This document shows positions 1 through 7,209 of a DNA stretch of 64,000 bases, piece by piece; the first letter of the stretch is position 1; each line of letters opens with the position of its first letter. The DNA comes from Kushneria phosphatilytica (GTDB lineage: Bacteria > Pseudomonadota > Gammaproteobacteria > Pseudomonadales > Halomonadaceae). The DNA lies in contig NZ_CP043420.1 of assembly GCF_008247605.1 (NCBI RefSeq), positions 620,001 to 684,000 of the forward strand, written 5' to 3'. A model generated the notes under the pieces. The model worked only from the letters and a program-made list of their open reading frames with translations, searched no databases and was not told the origin of the DNA. The translations under genes were made by a program, and so were the position numbers.

Positions 1-1251
1 ACCCCTGCTGCCGGCTGGCTGCTCAGCGTCGAGCTGCACGACTGGCATGCGCTCAATCTGCGTTACAACGCCGAAGTGGAAAATGAGCTGTTGATCATGG
101 TGCATGATCGGCTGCATGTGGCACTGGCCGGCAGACAGCTCAGCATTGCACGGGCACAGCCCAATCGACTGGTGGCGCTGATTGGCTCACCCCCTGATGA
201 GGTGCTGATTGCCGGGGTCCGGAAGCTGCTGGCCGAGCCCTGTCAGGTGGCAGACCACACTATCACGCCACGGCTGCGCCTCTGGACGGTCCCCGTGCCA
301 CAGGGCATCACGGCAGGCCGTGAGCTGTTGCCCGTACTGCACTATCTGGATCGGCAATACCCCTGGCCCACGGATGGTTTGCAGTATCTTGATGCGGCCC
401 ACTGGCTGCCTTCCCTGCATCGACGCCGCACCATTCGGCAGCGATTGCCACGCTTGTTCGAGAACGATGGGCTGACCATGTATTACCAGCCCCGGCTTGA
501 TCTCGTGCCTCACCGTCTGTCAGGTCTGGAAGCCCTGCTACGCTGGCAGGACGATCAGCTCGGTCATGTGTCTCCTCTGGAAATACTGGATATTGCCAAT
601 GAGGCGGGGCTGAGCCGCGATCTGGATATGTGGGTGGTGCGGCGGGTGATCCGGCAACTGGTGCAATGGCGTGATGCCGGACGTCAGTTGGTCCCTGTCT
701 CGATCAACCTGTTGCCTGATCAGTTGCGCTACGATGCCTTCGCCGGCTGGCTTGCCGATGAACTTCAGCAACAGGGTATTGCCGGCGAACTGCTGGAGTT
801 TGAAATTCTCGAGCATGTCGTGATCAACGACTTTCATGGCGTCGTTGCCAACATGCGTCAGCTTGCCGCTCTGGGTGTGCGCTTTGCGCTTGATGACTTT
901 GGTACCGGCTACTCGGCGCTTGCTTATCTCAATCGAATGCCGGTTGATGTGCTCAAGATTGATCGAGCTTTCATCCAGAGCATTGTCGAGGATGTTCAGG
1001 CAGCGGCACTGGTGCGGTCGATCATCGAAATCGGCCATAATGCGGGGCTTACCATCGTGGCCGAGGGGGTGGAAACACTCGGTCAGTATCTGATTCTGCG
1101 TGCCCATGGCTGTCATGCGGTACAGGGCTTTCTGTTGGCACCTCCCTCTGCGGCAGATACCGTATCCGACTGGCTCGAATGGCCGGCGCTGTTGTCGCCG
1201 CCGAAGCTGGCCATGTCGGCGTCGTTACACGCTGACCCGAGTGAGAAATAA
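1..1251 (+). CDS. GGDEF-EAL protein, c-di-GMP phosphodiesterase (5' end cut by window)
   Basis: The reading frame is open from base 1, so the gene begins left of the window; 416 residues are visible. The first ~60 residues look like the end of a degenerate GGDEF domain (fold-like 'WLLSVELHDWHALNLRY' but no GG[DE]EF motif). The rest is a full EAL domain with EALLRW (bases ~529-546), SINLLPDQL, EFEILEHVV, DDFGTGYSAL, LKIDRAFI, VAEGVET and QGFLLAPP. The metal and catalytic positions (E of EAL, N, E, DD, K, E) are all present, so hydrolysis of c-di-GMP to pGpG in the cytoplasm is expected; the GGDEF part is probably regulatory. Sensor domains upstream cannot be seen. Confidence 0.88.
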   Translation, partial: TPAAGWLLSVELHDWHALNLRYNAEVENELLIMVHDRLHVALAGRQLSIARAQPNRLVALIGSPPDEVLIAGVRKLLAEPCQVADHTITPRLRLWTVPVPQGITAGRELLPVLHYLDRQYPWPTDGLQYLDAAHWLPSLHRRRTIRQRLPRLFENDGLTMYYQPRLDLVPHRLSGLEALLRWQDDQLGHVSPLEILDIANEAGLSRDLDMWVVRRVIRQLVQWRDAGRQLVPVSINLLPDQLRYDAFAGWLADELQQQGIAGELLEFEILEHVVINDFHGVVANMRQLAALGVRFALDDFGTGYSALAYLNRMPVDVLKIDRAFIQSIVEDVQAAALVRSIIEIGHNAGLTIVAEGVETLGQYLILRAHGCHAVQGFLLAPPSAADTVSDWLEWPALLSPPKLAMSASLHADPSEK

Positions 1252-1307
1252 TCGGGAGAATGGTGAGCCGGTGAGCTGATCCACTTGCGATGGCACAGGG
1301 AGCATTG

Positions 1308-1904
1308 ATGACAACAATGAGCTGGCGTGACACGCGGACTCACTATGGTCGAATCAGTCGTTGGCTGCACTGGGTGACGGGCGCGTTATTGCTGTGGCAG
1401 TTGGGTGGCCGAGTCGCACAATGGCTGGTGGGGGCAGAGCCCTGGGTGCAGGTCATGAATTCGACTCACCGCTCACTGGGCAGTGCGCTGATGGTCCTGT
1501 TGATGCTGCGGGCCCTGTGGGGGCTGTACAATCTGTCGCGTCGGCCCCGGCATGATGCGGGGCTGATGCTGCTGGCCGGTTTTTCTCATTTGCTGCTTTA
1601 CGCGCTGATGCTGTTGGTGCCGGCCCTTGGGTTGCTGATGACCTGGGCCAGCGGACAGGCGTTTGCGCCCTGGCACGTGCCGCTTTTTTCCGCTGGCGAG
1701 TCGCATGCGACGACAGCAGCGCTGGCTGCACAGTGGCATGTCTGGCTGGGCTGGAGTCTGGTGGTGCTGGTGATCGGCCATATACTGATGGCGCTGGTCT
1801 GGCATCTGCTGATCCGCCGTGATGCTACGCTGCGACGAATGATCGGCCCGCCACCCCAGAGTGAGGCCGCCGATACAGCATCGTTGAAGGAGCCCCGCCA
1901 ATGA
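1308..1904 (+). CDS. Cytochrome b561 family membrane protein
   Basis: A 198-residue inner-membrane protein with four hydrophobic helices in the CybB/Ni-hydrogenase cytochrome b fold. Candidate haem-ligand histidines sit in SRWLHWVTG, STHRSLG, FSHLLLY and the QWHVWLGW...IGHILMAL stretch. The family moves electrons between quinol and periplasmic acceptors. I chose ATG 1308 because CAGGGAG lies about six bases upstream; an in-frame ATG at 1290 lacks such a site. The last four bases overlap the next gene (ATGA), so the two are translationally coupled. Confidence 0.82.
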   Translation: MTTMSWRDTRTHYGRISRWLHWVTGALLLWQLGGRVAQWLVGAEPWVQVMNSTHRSLGSALMVLLMLRALWGLYNLSRRPRHDAGLMLLAGFSHLLLYALMLLVPALGLLMTWASGQAFAPWHVPLFSAGESHATTAALAAQWHVWLGWSLVVLVIGHILMALVWHLLIRRDATLRRMIGPPPQSEAADTASLKEPRQ

Positions 1905-2755
1905 GTGCCACCGCAGAGACCTCAGGACGACGCACCGTATTGATCACCGGCTCCTCCAGTGGTATCGGTCGGGCGCTGTGCAGCGCTTTTGCCTCAGCGG
2001 GCTATCGGGTGTTTGCTGCCGCACGGCGCGAGGAAGACCTGGCACAGTTGGAAGAGGCCGGTTGGACGCCCATTGCGCTTGACGTCAATGATGACGAGGC
2101 GATCGTTGCCGCTGTAGCAACCCTGCAGGCACAGGCCGGAGGGCTTGATGTATTGGTCAACAATGCCGGCTACGGCGCCATGGGGCCGGTGCTGGATTTT
2201 GACCGTGATCGCTTGCGGCATCAGTTCGAAACCAACGTGCTGGCCCCCGTAGCGCTGACCCGGGCCTGTCTGCCCCTGCTGCGTGATCGAGGGGGTAGTG
2301 TGATCAATGTGGGCAGTGTGGCAGGTTTGCTCTCTTCGCCCTTTGCCGGTGCCTATTGTGCCTCCAAGGCCGCCCTTCACCGGTTGACCGAAGCGATGCG
2401 CATGGAGCTCGACCCCTTCGGTATTGATGTCATCCTGGTGCGCCCAGGCGCCGTGGCGTCAAATTTCGGACAGCGGGCGCTGTCCGATTATCATGCCTGT
2501 CTGGCACCGGACTCTCCCTGGCAACCCTGGCAGGAAGCGATCGATCAACGTGCCATTTCCTCCGAACGGTTGCGTCCTGCGCCGGCAGATAAACTGGCCC
2601 GACGAGTGACAAACGCGCTGGAGCGTCAACGGCGCCCGCGCCTGATTCGTGCCGGGCAGGGCGGTATTGCCGTGGCGCTGGCGGCGCAGTGGCTGCCCGA
2701 AGGGTTGCGAGAACGGGTGCTGATCCGATATTTCGGGCTGCACGAACGCCGCTGA
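1901..2755 (+). CDS. SDR-family NAD(P)-dependent oxidoreductase
   Basis: A 284-residue classical short-chain dehydrogenase. The N-terminal TGSSSGIGRAL is the dinucleotide-binding glycine motif, NNAGYG is the NNAG motif, NVGSVAG carries the catalytic Ser, and YCASK is the YxxxK pair. Length and C-terminal basic/hydrophobic tail suit the retinol/steroid-dehydrogenase-like SDRs that act on lipophilic substrates. The substrate cannot be told from sequence. It overlaps the cytochrome b561 gene by ATGA, which suggests co-expression but not a known pathway. Confidence 0.85.
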   Translation: MSATAETSGRRTVLITGSSSGIGRALCSAFASAGYRVFAAARREEDLAQLEEAGWTPIALDVNDDEAIVAAVATLQAQAGGLDVLVNNAGYGAMGPVLDFDRDRLRHQFETNVLAPVALTRACLPLLRDRGGSVINVGSVAGLLSSPFAGAYCASKAALHRLTEAMRMELDPFGIDVILVRPGAVASNFGQRALSDYHACLAPDSPWQPWQEAIDQRAISSERLRPAPADKLARRVTNALERQRRPRLIRAGQGGIAVALAAQWLPEGLRERVLIRYFGLHERR

Positions 2756-2782
2756 GCCTTGTCCCTGGGGATGCCGGCGGCG

Positions 2783-3829
2783 TCAATCGGTCCGCTCTTT
2801 CCAGCGCTGGGTGGCAACCTCTTCCTTGACGATCTCCAGTACTTCGATCATCGCCTCCTCCAGCGAATGACTCTCTTCGCGGCCGACCCGAGTCATGACA
2901 TCGAAACCGCTGTCGGCCAGTTCACCTGCCAGGGCGGTAAACTCGGGAGAACGCATGCCGATTACCGCCTCGCGGATCAGGCGGGTCACGACATCAGCCA
3001 GCGTCTCGTCGAGTGCTTCGACCACACCGGCGCCCATCGGCATGCGCGAGAGCCTTCTCATGCTCGGATTTTCAGTGACAGCGCGGTGAATCAGACCGGT
3101 AATCCAGGTCTCAACATGGTCGCGGTTATGGCCGTAACCTTCGCTGACCAGGGTATTGACCCGGTGAGCAATATCATCGATCAACTGCTGTTTACGTGGG
3201 CGCAATACGCGTTCGACCACCCGTTCGGGCAGTCGATTGCTGTCTCGGATCTCTTCCTGCAGGTTATCGAGCAGCTTGAGGGCCACACGATCGGAGAGCT
3301 CTTCGAGCAGAATCTGGTAGTAGTGATTGAAAAAGAGAAACAGGCGCCAGCGCGTGACATCGACAATACCCATGCGCTGCAAACGTATGACCAGTCCGAT
3401 GACACGCAGGATACGCAGCACGCGAAGGCCGCTCACGGGCAGGCAACCCAGCACGTCATACCAGTGTACGAAAGGGTAGAAGAACCAGCGGTGATAACGA
3501 CGCTCGACAATGGCCAATATCCAGCCGGCCAGCACATCGAAGGCCAGAATGGCCACGAACCAGAGATCGATGGTCGTGAAATGACGATGCAGCCATCCAC
3601 CGGCTTCCCGAAGGTCGGGTGAGATGGCGTTCAGCAGCGCCGGCAGGGGTGTCAGCGCATAGAGGGTATCGAACAGGATCAGTGCCAGGCTCAGCGACAC
3701 CAGTGCGACAATGGCGCAATCCCAACTGATGTACAGCAACTCGCGCCAGCGGGGCAGTGACCGATCGGCCCGCTGGGTCTGCCATCTGCCCGGCGTGTCG
3801 TGATGGGTGTCGTCCGATGGGTCGGTCAT
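2783..3829 (-). CDS. Voltage-sensor-like membrane protein without a pore domain
   Basis: A 348-residue protein with four N-terminal hydrophobic segments: S1 ~33-57, S2 ~86-108, S3 ~117-132 with the WxxxD...P pattern (HWYDVLGCLP), and S4 ~134-154 with Arg136, 139, 142, 149 and 152. This matches the voltage-sensor domain of the ion-channel superfamily. No S5, selectivity filter (no GYGD-like motif) or S6 follows. Instead there is a ~190-residue charged, predominantly helical, probably cytoplasmic tail. A perfect AGGAGG lies seven bases before the ATG. Homologues tend to be called 'ion transporter'; no function is established that I know of. It is convergent with the upstream SDR. Confidence 0.75.
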   Translation of the reverse strand: MTDPSDDTHHDTPGRWQTQRADRSLPRWRELLYISWDCAIVALVSLSLALILFDTLYALTPLPALLNAISPDLREAGGWLHRHFTTIDLWFVAILAFDVLAGWILAIVERRYHRWFFYPFVHWYDVLGCLPVSGLRVLRILRVIGLVIRLQRMGIVDVTRWRLFLFFNHYYQILLEELSDRVALKLLDNLQEEIRDSNRLPERVVERVLRPRKQQLIDDIAHRVNTLVSEGYGHNRDHVETWITGLIHRAVTENPSMRRLSRMPMGAGVVEALDETLADVVTRLIREAVIGMRSPEFTALAGELADSGFDVMTRVGREESHSLEEAMIEVLEIVKEEVATQRWKERTD

Positions 3830-3892
3830 GTCAGCCTCCTTGATATATGAAGATATCTCAGAGGCTTATGACCCCGGCGTCAAGCTTTGCGG

Positions 3893-4723
3893 TCACGCGG
3901 GGTCGCGTGGCAGTTCGCGCTTGTGCGACGTCTTGCGATACGCCTCGACAATGGTGCGTTCAACGTGATCGCTGACCGGCTTGCCTTCCAGATAGTCATC
4001 GATATCGTCGTAACGAATGCCGAAGGCATCTTCATCGGAGCGCTGAGGGGTCAGCGATTCCAGATCAGCGGTCGGCGTCTTGCCCGAAATCGACTCATCG
4101 GCGCCCAGCGCGTCGGCCATGGCGCGAATTCTGCGCTTGTTGAGACCGCCCAACGGCGTAATATCGCAGGCACCGTCGCCGAATTTGGTGAAAAAGCCCA
4201 TCACTGCTTCGGCAGGATGATCGGTGCCCACTACCAGGCCGCCATGGGTGCCTGCAACGGCGTACTGGGCGATCATGCGCTCACGTGCCTTGATATTGCC
4301 GAGTACGAAATCCTGTTGATACTCGTCGCTAAACGTCAGACCGCCTTCCTTGAGCGCATCGAGATGAGCATCGCTGGTGGGTTTGATATTGATACCCAGT
4401 TCACGGTCAGGCTGAATGAATTTCAGCGCATGCTGGGCATCACTTTCGTCGGCCTGCTCGCCATAGGGTAGGCGCAGAGCGTAAAAGGTGGCGTTGTAAT
4501 CCTGCTCGCGCAGTCGCTCCACGGCGCGCTGACACAGGCGTCCGGCGGTTGATGAATCCAGCCCCCCGCTGATCCCCAGGACCAGGGCATGCAGGTTGTT
4601 GTCGACCAGCTCACGACAGAGAAAATCGATGCGCCGTTCGATCGCCTGATCGGCGTCGAAATCGCTTTCAACACCGAGTGCTTCAATAATGCGTGATTGC
4701 TGCGAGGTGGTTGCGGTGCTCAT
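3893..4723 (-). CDS. nadE: NH3-dependent NAD+ synthetase
   Basis: A 276-residue enzyme of the E. coli NadE type that lacks a glutaminase domain. It adenylylates deamido-NAD with ATP and amidates it with ammonia, the last step of NAD synthesis. The PP-loop SGGLDSS is at residues 52-58, and GTDHPAEAVMGFFTKFGDG and the SGKTPTADL region carry the usual substrate-binding elements. It follows pncC by 38 bases on the same strand. The pairing makes sense because PncC output (NaMN) is converted to deamido-NAD, the substrate of NadE. Confidence 0.95.
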   Translation of the reverse strand: MSTATTSQQSRIIEALGVESDFDADQAIERRIDFLCRELVDNNLHALVLGISGGLDSSTAGRLCQRAVERLREQDYNATFYALRLPYGEQADESDAQHALKFIQPDRELGINIKPTSDAHLDALKEGGLTFSDEYQQDFVLGNIKARERMIAQYAVAGTHGGLVVGTDHPAEAVMGFFTKFGDGACDITPLGGLNKRRIRAMADALGADESISGKTPTADLESLTPQRSDEDAFGIRYDDIDDYLEGKPVSDHVERTIVEAYRKTSHKRELPRDPA

Positions 4724-4761
4724 GGCTGAAAACTCCCTTCCAGCAGAAATGTATCGGACGA

Positions 4762-5298
4762 TCAGGAGGCCTGTGTCGACTGGCTGGCCTGCTGATGGTA
4801 GTGACTGATCCGGTTGAGCGAGTAGTGAGCCGCTGCCATGCGCACTTCATTGCGATCGCCGTCGAAACGGCAGGTTTCGGAGAGCACGACATCCCCCGAG
4901 TCGAAGCGGAAAGCCCAGGCGAAACAGACCGTGCCCACCGGTGTGCCATCATCACCGGCGGAAGGGCCGGCAACACCGGTGTTGGCCAGGGTGACGGTCG
5001 CATGGGTGTTGTTCAGCGCGCCCTGCGCCATGGCACGGGCAATGACCTCACTGGTCAGCGAATATTGTTCGAAGAGAGCATCGTCGATATCCAGATAGCG
5101 CTGCTTGGCTTCGGGCGAGTAGACCACCAGCCCCGAATCCAGCAACTGACCGGTACCCGGGATGCTCACCAGCTCCGAGACGATCAGACCTGCCGTGCAG
5201 GATTCCGCCGTGGCCATGACCAGCTTCTGCTCGGTCATGAATTCCACGACACGATTGAGTCCCCGTTCATCCATGAAACCGGTCTCCGTGACAGTCAT
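4762..5298 (-). CDS. pncC: Nicotinamide-nucleotide amidase (CinA C-terminal family)
   Basis: A 178-residue stand-alone CinA-C domain. TAESCTAG (residues ~30-37) holds the catalytic Ser, and NTGVAGP with GTPVGTVCFAW are the other family motifs. PncC deamidates nicotinamide mononucleotide to nicotinate mononucleotide, recycling the NMN made by NAD-consuming reactions such as bacterial DNA ligase. It lacks the N-terminal CinA (MoCF) domain, as in most gammaproteobacteria. It sits directly upstream of nadE, forming a small pyridine-nucleotide-cycle operon. Confidence 0.9.
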   Translation of the reverse strand: MTVTETGFMDERGLNRVVEFMTEQKLVMATAESCTAGLIVSELVSIPGTGQLLDSGLVVYSPEAKQRYLDIDDALFEQYSLTSEVIARAMAQGALNNTHATVTLANTGVAGPSAGDDGTPVGTVCFAWAFRFDSGDVVLSETCRFDGDRNEVRMAAAHYSLNRISHYHQQASQSTQAS

Positions 5299-5416
5299 TG
5301 TCGATTCAGAACAACCACTGTCACAGTTTGGACTGGCACCTGACCATCACTCAGGTTAGGTCCTTTCTGAAAAGTGCCTGTGCTCCAGTGGGTATTTCGG
5401 GGGTTATTACGGTACT

Positions 5417-6193
5417 TCAGTGATGGGGGGTGGGCAGAGCATTGCAGATTTCGGCGCCCCGGAGACGAAAGGCATCGAGCAGGGTATCGTCGTCGGCATC
5501 GGTGATCAGGGTCCAGTGCCGCGGCAGTGGCGTCCAGTGCTGCTGACTGGCTCGTCCCAGCTTGGTGGCATCGGCCATGATGAACACTTCGGCAGCGCGC
5601 TGGATCATTGCCTCCTTGAGCCAGGCCTGCTCGGGGCTGGCTTCGCACAGACCCATGTCGGCCACGACACCATCGGCGCTCATGAACACCCGGTCCACGC
5701 TGATTCTCTCCAGTGCCGCATGGGCCAGCCGGCCATAGGCGGTCATGCTGGAGACGCGCAGATCGCCTCCGAGTATGGTGACATGCCCCTCCGGCAAATC
5801 TCCAAGCGCGGACAGCGCTGCCAGATTGTTGGTCAGTACATGCAGGCCGCGTCTTGCTCGCAGGCAGTGGGCCAGTGCTGCGGTTGTGGTGCCGCCATCC
5901 AGCAGCAGGGTATCGCCATCGTGAATCCGTTCCAGCGCCAACCGGGCAAGGCCGGCCTTGACATCCCCCTGGCGTTCGCGGCGCTGTTCGAGCGTCAGCT
6001 CCGGCTCTCGTGGGCCAAGGCGGGCAGTGGCGCCGCCGTAGGTACGTACCACCAGCCCCTGCCTGGCCAGGGCGCCCAGATCACGTCGCACCGTGGCTTC
6101 CGAAACACCGAAGTGGGCACACAGGGCTTCCACTTCGGTCATGCCGGCCAGCACGGCATCAAGCATGGCCTGACGGCGTCGGGTGACTTTCAT
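5417..6193 (-). CDS. DeoR-family transcriptional regulator
   Basis: A 258-residue protein with an N-terminal winged helix (residues ~4-55; VSEATVRRDLGALARQGLV is the recognition part, followed by RTYGGAT) and a C-terminal sugar-phosphate-sensing domain (LLLDGGTTTAALA, LTNNLAAL, FMSADGV, MADATKLG). DeoR proteins usually repress the sugar or sugar-acid operon next to them and are released by a phosphorylated intermediate. It lies 69 bases downstream of the ltnD-like gene on the same strand, so it is probably the last gene of that operon and a candidate regulator of the 6-15 kb cluster. This is inference; the operator family it would bind is not proven. Confidence 0.88.
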   Translation of the reverse strand: MKVTRRRQAMLDAVLAGMTEVEALCAHFGVSEATVRRDLGALARQGLVVRTYGGATARLGPREPELTLEQRRERQGDVKAGLARLALERIHDGDTLLLDGGTTTAALAHCLRARRGLHVLTNNLAALSALGDLPEGHVTILGGDLRVSSMTAYGRLAHAALERISVDRVFMSADGVVADMGLCEASPEQAWLKEAMIQRAAEVFIMADATKLGRASQQHWTPLPRHWTLITDADDDTLLDAFRLRGAEICNALPTPHH

Positions 6194-6262
6194 TGCCTGC
6201 TCCCGCTGGGATTCTGAAACAGACCTGATTGTCGCATGTCGTGTCCCGGGATACGCAGTGCC

Positions 6263-7168
6263 TTATTCACCCAGATGAACGCCATGGCGGGCAGCTACGA
6301 TATCGGAAAGCTCCGGCACGTAACGCTCTCCTTCGCCCTGGGCTTCGGCGCCGGCATAGAGATCGCGCACAGCTCGGGCGACTCCGGCCTCTATCTGCAG
6401 GCTCTCTGCCAGTTCGACCAGATAGCGGGTGTCCTTGTGGGCGTTGGTCAGCACGAAGGGATGCGCGTTGCGGTCACGGTCGAGCACATATTGAAAGAAA
6501 GTGCGGTAGAAGCCGCTGTCCATGCGTGAGCCACGAATGACGCTGTCGAAGACCTGAGGCGTAATACCGGCACGGGCGCCAATGGTAAGTGCTTCGGAAA
6601 ATATGGCGCCATAGCCCATGGCCAGGAAGTTGTTGAGCAGTTTCATGGTGTGCCCGGCACCTACGGGCCCGACATGAATGATACGTGCCGCCCAGGTGGA
6701 GATGACCGGCTCCAGTCGCGCGAGTGTGTCTTCATCGGCGCCGACGATGGCCTGTAGCTCACCGCTTTGTGCCTGGGCAGGAATGCCGCCCAGCGGCGCA
6801 TCGATGAAAGTGATGCCGTCCTCGGCCAGTGATTGCGCCAGCTGTCGGGTCAGGGTGGGCTGCGAGGTTGAGCAGTCCACAATGGTCAGTTTGCGTCCGC
6901 CGGCCTGACGTGCCCCGGCCTGAAGCCCGTCGTCACCGGTCACGATCCGCTCGATCTGCGGTGCGCCGGGCAGGCAGAGAAAGACGATATCGCACCTGGC
7001 GGCCATGTCGGCGGGAGAGGTGACTTCTTCGGCGCCCAGTGCCACAAGTTCATCTACCGGGCGACGGTTGCGATGTCCCATGACGGTTAGTGGATAGCCG
7101 GCGCCGATCAGGTTGCGGGCCATACCTTCTCCCATCAGGCCAAGGCCGATGAATCCAATATTCTCCAT
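6263..7168 (-). CDS. ltnD: LtnD-like NAD-dependent beta-hydroxyacid-family dehydrogenase
   Basis: A 301-residue member of the 3-hydroxyisobutyrate dehydrogenase family. It has a Rossmann motif IGFIGLGLMGEGMA at the N-terminus, the substrate motif DAPLGG, and the catalytic Lys in GAGHTMKLLNN. In this family LtnD oxidises L-threonate at C2 to 2-oxo-tetronate, whereas others act on 2-hydroxy-3-oxopropanoate or 3-hydroxyisobutyrate. I assign LtnD-like from the neighbouring tetronate kinase/PdxA2 gene, not from a diagnostic residue. The start at 7168 has AAGGAG about eight bases upstream; the frame stays open further upstream but that extension is not protein-like. It follows the fusion gene by 41 bases. 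Confidence 0.8.
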   Translation of the reverse strand: MENIGFIGLGLMGEGMARNLIGAGYPLTVMGHRNRRPVDELVALGAEEVTSPADMAARCDIVFLCLPGAPQIERIVTGDDGLQAGARQAGGRKLTIVDCSTSQPTLTRQLAQSLAEDGITFIDAPLGGIPAQAQSGELQAIVGADEDTLARLEPVISTWAARIIHVGPVGAGHTMKLLNNFLAMGYGAIFSEALTIGARAGITPQVFDSVIRGSRMDSGFYRTFFQYVLDRDRNAHPFVLTNAHKDTRYLVELAESLQIEAGVARAVRDLYAGAEAQGEGERYVPELSDIVAARHGVHLGE

Positions 7169-7209
7169 GAGGGCAACTCCTTGGGTGTCAGATACGCAGG
7201 CCGGCCGGG

